This document shows positions 56,197-64,000 of a stretch of DNA of 64,000 nucleotides, piece after piece. The notes under the pieces are model-generated. The model did no database searches, was not told where the DNA came from, and worked only from the letters and a program-made list of their open reading frames with translations. Origin of the DNA: Gnetum montanum. Taxonomy: Eukaryota; Streptophyta; Gnetopsida; Gnetales; Gnetaceae. The stretch is from positions 82,687 to 146,686 of the forward strand of contig MNCI01033649.1 in the NCBI GenBank assembly GCA_015680685.1. The letters are read 5' to 3'. Every line of letters begins with the position of its first letter. The first letter of the stretch is position 1. The position numbers were made by a program, and so were the translations under genes.

Positions 56197-57024
56197 TGAT
56201 GAGTGGCGAGGTACCCCTACACTCAACCATACGAATATGAACATTACATGTGTGATCCGGTCGAACTCCACAGACTAAGTGCCTACACGCCTTATGGAAC
56301 ACTTAAGGTTAATCATTCATTGTCTTCCTAGACTTAGTTGTAGTTGTCATGGTTGTATGGTTAAGTAAGTCTGAGGTATGTGATTTTTATAATTTTTATG
56401 TTTTATCTCCTATGCTAATGAGTTGAAAGGTGAATAGACTAATTAACTAACTTTAACTAGCTAACTAAGCTTTAATTAACCTAGCATCAGCATCCGTTCC
56501 CAATTACTCTTCACACCCTGAACCAATGCAACCTTGGTTACCAAACACTATTCATTACTGGGATCACCAAGTGTAACGCACGTGCTCGAAGTGGTCATAC
56601 TAAATGCACTTAACTATGGGAGAAGGTTTGAGAGAGATTTAATGAACTGATAAAACATTTAAATGATAAATGAGAAATAACAGTAAATAAAGTCCTATTT
56701 AGCCTAATCCATGCACTACAAGGTTTATCCAAGAAGTTCGTCTTTATTTCCGTACACAAACATGTGTTCAGGTACAATATTTGCTCTAATAAAGATCCGT
56801 TCACTTTGGAGTTCCTACTACGACCACATGGAAATTATTCTATCTCTGGATAGGTAAAACTACTAGAGTTTCACTATGGTTTAGCCTAGGATGAGAAACA
56901 AGGGAAAGCTACCTCTTATTTATAGACTTGGCGATGCACCGCGATATCACATACGCGATATCACAGGGGATGATGCGATATCACGTACACGATATTGCAA
57001 CCCATGCGATATCACGTCTCATCA
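56197..57024 (-). repeat. 3' LTR of complete family A element (828 bp)
   Basis: Plus-strand TGATGAGTGGCGAGG to CACGTCTCATCA. GATATC palindromes at about 56941-57012 lie upstream (minus sense) of TATAAATAAGAGG near 56911-56923. Adjacent on the right is TACCCCCATGAC, the reverse of the polypurine tract. Confidence 0.92.
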
Positions 57025-58929
57025 TACCCCCATGACTAAATGAAAACTCGTCCTTGAGTTCCTTACAAAATATTGGGAAGGTATGGGATTATTGACTTGA
57101 ATGGAACTAATGGTGAATGGGATGACATGTGAACGGATCATCATTACAAGACATAACAAAACTAGTGTTCACAACAACAAGAGTGAACACCTTATACATT
57201 TGACATCAGGCCATATTTGGCAGCTGAGAGAGGAGAGAAGAGAAAAGAAGTTTATTGTTGCCAATGCCGAGATTGCACCTTTCGTTGTCCATCCGTAAGT
57301 GCATCATCAATCTTGTTCCTTGCATAGCTACTTTAGCATCAATCCATCCCTCCATATCCAATCCGTTGTTACATGATTGCCATCTGCACACACAACATAG
57401 TATTATATTAGCAAGGGTAAATAAATCACAATGCAATTGATACCTTGCTTCGGTGTAAGGTCCATTNGGGAAAGAATTTAACTAGTGCACCAAATAGAAA
57501 TGTCAGTGGATCCTCCCCAAAGCAGGATCATGCCCTTAATGCCCTAACAAACCCACATTCAAAGAGTCCGTAGGCTCTAGGAATGTTATTTGGAACAAGA
57601 GTTAAAGTCTTAACCACAATAATTTACCAGAAAGAAAACGATACGTCAACCAAAATATACAATAATGATACAACCAGCAATGAGGTGATTAATGGAGAAA
57701 GAAGGATGGAAAGAAGAGAATGGAATGGAATCTCAAGAACAAGGTGATGTATAGCCCCTTGTGTGTTTAATGATTAATATGATTTGGTAAATCTCATTCC
57801 AACTCTGGCCTCAAACAAACCACATCTAGTGACTTCACATCAATGCATTCGGCCAATCCATCCATTCAAAGTAATGAGAATGCATGTCCAAAGAGCCACC
57901 ACCATTCTAACGAACCGAAGAAGGAGATAATGGGAAGCGAGAAGGGCCTTAGTTAGAGGGAACATTTTTATTTTAGTTCCATAACCAGTGCTTGTAGCCC
58001 AAATGATTATTTTATCGAAGGGGTGTGCTTTGAATTCTCACTATTTTTTTATATGTGTTTATGCGTGAGAACCACACCATGCGAAGACTTTGTTATTTTT
58101 ATTAGCTTAGCTTCTAGATAATTGAGTGACATAGGAACGGTAAGAAAACTCAAAAAGAAAACATCCAAGCACCCAAGAGAATGGCCAACACAAATGCATC
58201 AAGTTCCCTTGAAGTCACACCCTTTTCAATCCTTGAGTCCTTATTTAGTTTGAGAGATGCCCAATCAACGATTCGTTAATGTTCTTATTATTGAGAAAGG
58301 GACTATATAGTTCCAAGCCAAGAGAGACCATAGACTTTTGTGGATGTATGGATGAAGTGAACTCATTGCTTATCATATCAAAAGAACATACATTGGTATC
58401 AACATCATAACTTAAAGGTAAAAACCAAACATTCGCAATCAATAGGAAAATAGTTCATACCATCATAAAGAACACTTAATGGGTGACAAACTGACAATAT
58501 GGATAACACACACAAGCACACAAAAAATGAAAAATTATAACGATGTTGTAAAACAAAAATAAAAAAAGTTAAAGAAATTTGTAAAACAAAAATGTGTAAA
58601 AAAAAACTTAAAAAGAACTGAGGGCCTTGAATGATTAGCATAGGTGGCCATCTCCCCCATGATTGAATGGAAAGGGAGAGATCCAAAATAAAGAGCATCT
58701 ATTTGAATTTCTTAGAAGTGTCCAACTTCTCCCAATTGATGTTCTTAGATTAAGGGGTGGAAGTCGGTGATACTCATATTCTAATGTATCCATGCCTTCA
58801 TTATGGGTGTGAGTTGTTCCCCCAGTTCGTTCCATGCATGTTGATTGGTTGCGCTTTCGATTAGCTATCAACCATAGGGTGTCCACTTATTGTGTGGTTG
58901 CTACATACAGGCATCTTTGTCTCAGATTT
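57025..58929 (-). other. 3' internal region of family A element, no domain recognised
   Basis: Holds the polypurine tract (57025-57036) and a stretch matching the nested copy (57505-57590 with 17580-17700). Frames such as 57206-57436 and 58635-58886 (minus) match no known family. An acceptor-like GTTGTGTGTGCAG is seen near 57380-57392 on the minus strand. No polymerase domain was found. Confidence 0.5.
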
Positions 58930-59400
58930 TCTAGGGCACACCAATTGCATGTAGGAGATGCTGAGCATTCTTCCATGTCATCACCCTCTGAGTCATTGTA
59001 TGCGATGCACAAAACCTTCTTCTTCTCAATCTTTCCATAAATGTTTACCTTAGATATCTCTAAGGAAAGATCACGTATCCCTAGGCACACGTCTATTGTA
59101 CTCAGCCATGCTCTTCCCATTATAATTGGGAAGTCCCCTTTGTTACCATTGACTTCTATCACTAGGAAATTAGCTAGGTATGACCAACCACACATAGTGG
59201 TAATGATGTCCTCCACGAATCCAAAGGGAATGGTGATGGACTAGTTAGCTAGCTCAAGTTGAATATTTCTCTTCTTGAGTTGGGGTAGGTTCCAGGCTTG
59301 ATACATTTCTTGTAGGATTAAGTTGACTTCGGAACCTAAGTCAAGAAGAGCCTTATGAGGTTCGTTCCCAGCGACTTGTAGATAGATTAAGGGACTTCCA
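58930..59400 (-). pseudogene. Aspartic protease remnant (complete family A element)
   Basis: On the minus strand the active-site segment reads LDLGSEVNLI; the Asp codon is at 59340-59342 and Ser of D-S-G is Leu (TCA to TTA). A stop follows in ELAN-stop-SITIPFGF. From 59216 the frame is open to 58887 and includes YLANFLVIEVNGNKGDFPII then MGRAWLSTI, the C-terminal half of a retroviral-type protease with its conserved ILGR-like turn. The other copy (300-302) has a different lesion in the same triad, so the ancestor had an intact D-S-G. Confidence 0.75.
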
Positions 59401-60017
59401 AGATCAGAGAATTTCCTAGGAAAGTGGCCTACCTTGATCTAGTCGGTAACGGTATGTGTTAACATAACCGTATGCGTTAAGCCTTGTTGTTGGTTTGAAG
59501 GGAGCTCCAAAGTCTTGTATGTTGGAGGAGCATGCACAGACTCAACCGCTTGTGGTTGTGAGAGCTTGTTTAGGCTTTTGGTTCTGAAGAAAGGCCTTCT
59601 CTTTTTATGGTTGTCAAAACCAACAGCGGGTTAAAGATTTACGGCTCTCGTAGTAGTGTGTTGCTACGGTTGAGTGGGGAGTTCCCCTTTCATTGTTGGA
59701 GCAGGTGGTAGTGGAACTACCAACGTAAGAGTGGCAAATGAATTTGGAGGATGGTATGGATGTGGAGTATCTCCTAGAGGAGAAGAAGTCCTAAAATACT
59801 TTCGAACTTGGTAGTGCCATTGTGGGGTTGTGTGACCCATAGAGTCACTTGGAGAAACTAGCTGTTGCACGTAATAGCCATAAGGATCAGGTTGCTAGTA
59901 AGGGTATTGTTGTCTCGGTGGTGGCATCCCCCATGACTGTGGATGTTTCCACTACTGATGCTGCCCAATTGGTTGTGGTGGAGTTCCACTTGGATAGTAC
60001 ATTAACAGTTGGTGGAA

Positions 60018-61994
60018 CTATCTCGGGTTACCTTGGGGATAAGGTAACCTTCGAGGTGCCTGCCGTCTGTTAAGTCTTGGGTTAAGTGCATACACCTCAG
60101 ACTCTTGTAGATGTGAGATTATTAGACAACATCCCTTAGGATGTTCATATTGGCAGATTTCACATCCACCATCACTGTCTGTGTCTGAATCCACAACCTC
60201 ATCGGAGATAGGTATTTTCCCCTTACCCTTGTCATGTGTATGGACCGAATCTCTTCGCTTTTTCTTATCATTGGCACTACTTCGTTCCTCCTTACACTCC
60301 TCTATGATTTTCAAGACAGTTTCAATTTTACTATCTAAAGAGCTCCATATCTCATCTACCTTAGCCAATACTTCTGTTGTTATCTTTTGAAGCAGTAAGG
60401 TTTTTCTATTCACCAACTCTTCGAGTGGTGACTCATCCTCCTCATCACAAAATCACTCCCTTCTTCTAAAGGGAAGGATTGCGGTTATATTCTTCTGTGC
60501 TTTCTCTTTTCCGTAGCTCCCCTTATTCTTTGGCTACTTGCTCCAAAAATTGATGAATTTCATGGGATCTAAGTTCAGATAGTCTCCCTTGGGCATAAGT
60601 CCCAAGGGTTCTCCTAGTCTCATGTCTTAGCCCATCTACGAGATGGTGGAGTTGATCTTGTTGTGCATAACCATGGCCCGGGTAATGATGTAGCAATCCA
60701 CAGTATCAGCCCATGGCAGCATCCAAGGGTTCATGAGTACCTTGCTTCCATCCTTGGATCTGCTTACATAGGTTAGACACTCTAGAGTACATTTGGTATT
60801 TATCGTTGAACAACTCTAAATCGTACTCCATCTCCTAATGGTTTCCGGCTCTAAGGACCAGTACTAACTCTCTACTTCCTTTATGGGTGTCCTAGGAAAT
60901 AACTTTAATTTTTGCCACTCGTTCTCTATATTTTGCAAGGCGTAGGCATTGTGGAATGCCTATAAATGATTCTGCGGATTAGCATTGTATCCCCCTTCGA
61001 AGCGTGGGATATTATTCATATCTAATCTTTTGATTCGACTATTCTTCTGATGCCTTGTGGGTATTCTAACTACCTCCATAATATCTAGCATACTTTGGGT
61101 GGCAAATAGGGGTTCTTCATGGTCATCTCTCTTATGATGTCTATGATGTCTACGTTGTTCCCTACTTTCCCTTCGTTCATGCCTTGATTCTCTTGATTGC
61201 CCTCGTCCTCTCTCTCAACTCTCTCGTCAAGGTCTCTCATTTCATTTACCCTTATTCTCACCGTTATGCTCTTGGTGGCTATGCCCAGATGTGGAAGGAG
61301 AGGGTGAATGATGTGATGAAGGGGAAGAATAAGGAGAACCATCACCATGACGATGCTTCTTACCTTCTCTTCTGTTTCTACAGCCTCGATCGTGATGATG
61401 ATCCAAGTGCTTGTCCTTGTCATGTGTTGTTGTTCCCTTAGTGAACAATTGGCATTCACAGGGATCAGAACCAGTGTTGTGTATCATAGAACATAGGTTC
61501 TGATACCTCATCTCCTCACCATCATTAGGAGGGGAAACATCATTTGATGGAGGAACCGTTATAAGTGGTTCACCATCTCCGATTTCACTTAAGACATGTG
61601 GGATCCCTTTTCCCTTCAACAATGTATGGTGACTCTCCTATCATGAGTCCCTTAAACATTGTGTAGCTGTGGGATGATAATCCCTTGTATCTAAATCACC
61701 TACAACGTATTCAACAAATAGTTGTGTCATGCAGATCTGTGCAAGAGCACAGAGGAGCATGTTTGGGACTGAACGATCTGGAGGTACCACTATGTTACCT
61801 TGCAAGTCTCTCCATTGCAGTTGTTCATCTTGATGGAGGATAAAGGTAAAATCAGGTATATACTCATCATGATGAGTATATACTACCCGATGTTGTTGAG
61901 GAACTGGCGGTTCACGGTTATGTGTGTTAGACCGCCGACTATTTCTTGTATCATCCCTAGGTGGTGAATTGCTTTTGTTTGAAGAAGAAGACAT
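60018..61994 (-). pseudogene. Gag polyprotein remnant (complete family A element)
   Basis: The frame opens with ATG at 61994 (MSSSSNKSNSPPRDD), continues to 61641, then after a stop through 61622-61242 (Ser/His-rich SPSSHHSPSPSTSGHSH) and, frame-shifted, into the gag core (~61090-60700; GGYNANPQNHL, ENEWQKLKLF, IRRWST). The C-terminal part 60416-60018 carries a zinc knuckle CX2CX3HX4C at 60126-60164 (CEICQYEHPKGCC) and a Pro/Arg tail. It is the same architecture as copy 1 and the nested copy. Several stops and frameshifts make it non-functional. Confidence 0.82.
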
Positions 61995-62120
61995 TGTTAT
62001 TTTATTTAGTGTGCTGATTAACCGTTATATAATTTTTCATTTAATTAACCCTAAGGGTTTGTTTAAGCTCCCAACGATGTGGATAATTTTTTATGTTCTA
62101 CTTAGCACACAAACACTTAG

Positions 62121-62138
62121 TCCCCGACAACGACGCCA
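62121..62138 (-). other. Primer binding site, tRNA-Asp type
   Basis: Minus strand TGGCGTCGTTGTCGGGGA, one base after the 5' LTR. It has only two differences from the perfect plant tRNA-Asp complement, the best preserved of the three sites in the window. Confidence 0.85.
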
Positions 62139-62139
62139 A

Positions 62140-62967
62140 TGATGAGTGGCGAGGTACACTTACACTCAACCATATGAATACGAGCATTACACATGCGATC
62201 CAGTCAAACTCTGTAGACTAAGTGCCTACACACCTTATGGAACACTTAAGGTTAATCATTTGTTGTCTTCCCAGACTTACTTGTAGTTGTCATGGTTGTA
62301 TGGTTAAGTAAGTCTGAGGTATGTGATTTTTATAGTTTTTATGTTTTATCTCCTATGCTAATGAGTTGAAGGGTGAAGAGACTAATTAACTAAATTTAAC
62401 TAACTAACTAAGCTTTAATTAACCTAGCATCAACATCTGTTCCCACTTACCGTTCACACCCTGAACCAATGCAACCTTGGTTACCAAACGTTATTCGTTG
62501 CTGGGATCACCAAGCATAAGGCACGTGCTCGAAGTGATTGTACTGAATGCACTTAACTACAGGAGAAAGGTTGAGAGAGATTTAATGAACTAATAAAGCA
62601 TTTAAATGATAAACAAGAAATAATAGTAAATAAAGTCCTATTTAGCCTAATCCATGCACTGTAAGGTTTATCCAAGAAGTTCGTCTTTATTTCCATACAC
62701 AAACATGTGTTCAGGTACAATATTTGCTCGAATAAAGATCTGTTCACTTTGTAGTTCCTACTGTGGGCACATGGAAATTATTCTATCTCTGGAGAGGTAA
62801 AACTGCCATAGTTTTGCTATGGTCTAGCCTAGGATGAGAAACAAGGGAGAGCCACCTTGTATTTATAGACTTGGCAGTGCATCATGATATCACGTACACG
62901 ATATCGTGGGGGACAATGCGATATCGTGTACATGATATCATGGCCCATGCGATATCACGTGCAATCA
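62140..62967 (-). repeat. 5' LTR of complete family A element (828 bp)
   Basis: Plus-strand TGATGAGTGGCGAGG to CACGTGCAATCA. It carries a GATATC palindrome cluster at about 62885-62957. The plus-strand TTGTATTTATAGAC near 62857-62870 is the minus-strand TATA region. Same length as its partner, with scattered mismatches that are largely transitions. Confidence 0.92.
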
Positions 62968-64000
62968 AAGGTAAAGATTGTAGTATGAATGAAGCTTCAA
63001 AACTTAAGTTCAAAGATGTTGCAACAATAATAGATACTTTCTTAAATATTTGCATAATTTTTCATGACTTTCAAAGATCCATATATTCATGCTTTAAGAA
63101 TAAGCTAAGGTTTGTCCTACTAAATAAAGCCCAAAGAGGAGAAAATTCTAGGGATGTTTTAACAAAGATATCACAAAGATTAAAGTCTTGGTGATTGAAA
63201 TTATTTTCATAAAAGATTTTAAGGCTGAGTATGCAATCTTAAAATATTCTACTCAATTGATCACATAAGCTAATGGAATTTTAGCTAGTTCATGGATTTA
63301 GTATTTTAGTTTAAATTCAATAATCATGTAGAACACTAAATTATAGATCTTATACAAGCTTGATCTTGCTTTGATGAGTGCTCTTTTTATTTGCTAGAGA
63401 CTATTAAGAAATTGATTCACAAAGCTTCAAGATAAATTTTATCTCATAAAAGAACTAGCATTAGAGCAAATTGTTGAGCATAGAAAGAAATCATCATTGC
63501 AATGAAAAAGATTTGATCCAAATATAAAGAAGGATTTCATCAAGTGTGTTTGCCATGTTAGCTCATTGAAAACATTTGTATAACTAGAAATTAGCTCTAT
63601 AAGATGGTTCTACTCAACTTTGCCTCATGAGATCAAATCAAAAGAAAAAATCAAGGTTAGTTCTAACACGTAAGCTATTCCATGATATGATTTTGTAGAG
63701 CTAAAAATTGGTTCTATGAAAATGTAATTCTATGAAATGGCTCTACCATGTTAGCTTTAGCTTATGGTAAAAGATTCATAGAGCCAAAAATAAGTTCTAT
63801 AAAATGGATCTACCATGTTAACATTATCTTATGGAAAATGATCCATAGAACCAAAAAGAAGTTTCATGAATTGGCTTTACAAGAAATGCACCAATTAGCT
63901 CTACCATGTCAGCACTAGAGAGGGGATGTTGCTTGTATAGCCAAAATTTGGCTCTAAAAACCAAATTAGAACAAGCTCCATCACATCAACTCTTTTGAAG
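62968..64000. other. AT-rich flank with degenerate repeat at the end
   Basis: Begins with the right target duplication AAGGT (62968-62972). No gene recognised; the frame reaching 63194 starts inside the LTR and matches nothing. From about 63550 to 63980 a degenerate repeat with CTCTACCATGTTAGC blocks appears (63741, 63808, 63899), continuing out of the window. Confidence 0.55.
63550..63980. repeat. Degenerate tandem repeat (about 67-91 bp spacing)
   Basis: Blocks CTCTACCATGTTAGC (63741), a variant at 63808 and CTCTACCATGTCAGC at 63899 alternate with GAGCCAAAAATAAGTTCTAT-type blocks. AGCCAAAATTTGGCT at 63939-63953 is an inverted repeat. The copies are irregular in length. Confidence 0.55.

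Larger units (their letters stand above)
56197..62967 (-). mobile_element. Complete family A retrotransposon (gag-protease only)
   Basis: LTRs 56197-57024 and 62140-62967, each 828 bp, with TG...CA ends and a perfect AAGGT duplication. Minus-strand order: 5' LTR, tRNA-Asp primer site (62121-62138), gag (61994 to ~60018), aspartic protease (~59400-58930), ~1.9 kb without recognised domain, polypurine tract (57025-57036), 3' LTR. The interior is 5.1 kb, too short for a normal pol, and no reverse transcriptase or integrase motif was seen. It is the best reference copy of the family. Confidence 0.92.

Noticed and set aside
59849-60073. Plus-strand ORF 'VVEFHLDSTLTVGGT..' (also near 682-1035)
   Set aside because: Antisense ghost of the Gln/Pro-rich gag tail, seen at both family A copies.
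62871-63194. ORF crossing the LTR end of the family A element
   Set aside because: Begins within LTR DNA and crosses the target duplication, so it cannot be an ancestral gene.

Overview
This is repeat-packed plant nuclear DNA. It has one gene that looks intact: a two-exon UDP-glycosyltransferase on the minus strand (4912-6857). Nearly everything else is LTR retrotransposon DNA, much of it nested and badly decayed, with one MULE-type transposase remnant, a ~264-bp satellite array and long AT-rich stretches with nothing recognisable. The GT-AG intron, plant PSPG box, tRNA-Asp and tRNA-Met primer sites and old full-length elements point to a seed plant with a large genome. A conifer or other gymnosperm would fit, but that is an inference; no species-specific marker was seen.

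Layout. 1-3870: the 5' part of a minus-strand Ty3/gypsy element (family A: ~0.8-kb LTR, tRNA-Asp primer site, gag, protease), cut at its 3' side by another repeat (1-159). 3871-4620: a diverged LTR related to family A. 4733-6913: the glycosyltransferase with its TATA box and poly(A) signals. 8838-27905: one plus-strand Ty3/gypsy element (family B, 2.4-kb LTRs, perfect ATGGG target duplication). Its 5' LTR is split by a family A element (10852-20313), which itself carries a ~3-kb solo-LTR-like insertion (14256-17226). 28007-29640: six copies of a ~264-bp satellite. 29970-31660: decayed MULE/SWIM transposase. 34664-38341: small minus-strand retroelement with ~0.5-kb LTRs, a gag trace and a 33-bp minisatellite. 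39987-46412: Ty1/copia-type element with ~1.09-kb LTRs and perfect AGTCT target duplication. 49300-53650: unidentified, stop-riddled multi-exon coding remnant on the minus strand. 54640-55980: integrase/chromodomain remnant of a chromovirus. 56197-62967: a structurally complete family A element on the minus strand (828-bp LTRs, perfect AAGGT target duplication). 62973-64000: AT-rich DNA ending in a degenerate repeat.

Across the window, four LTR families retain gag (two also protease) but no reverse transcriptase is recognisable in any of them, as expected for gag-only, non-autonomous elements that depend on enzymes supplied from elsewhere, or for heavy decay. Family A is the most distinctive. 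Its LTRs carry a series of GATATC palindromes just upstream of the TATA box, in places a clean 14-bp tandem repeat, and all three gag copies share an unusual CX2CX3HX4C zinc knuckle. Most stops and lost key residues that could be read are C-to-T or G-to-A changes, the signature expected from long cytosine methylation. No RNA genes or CRISPR arrays were found.
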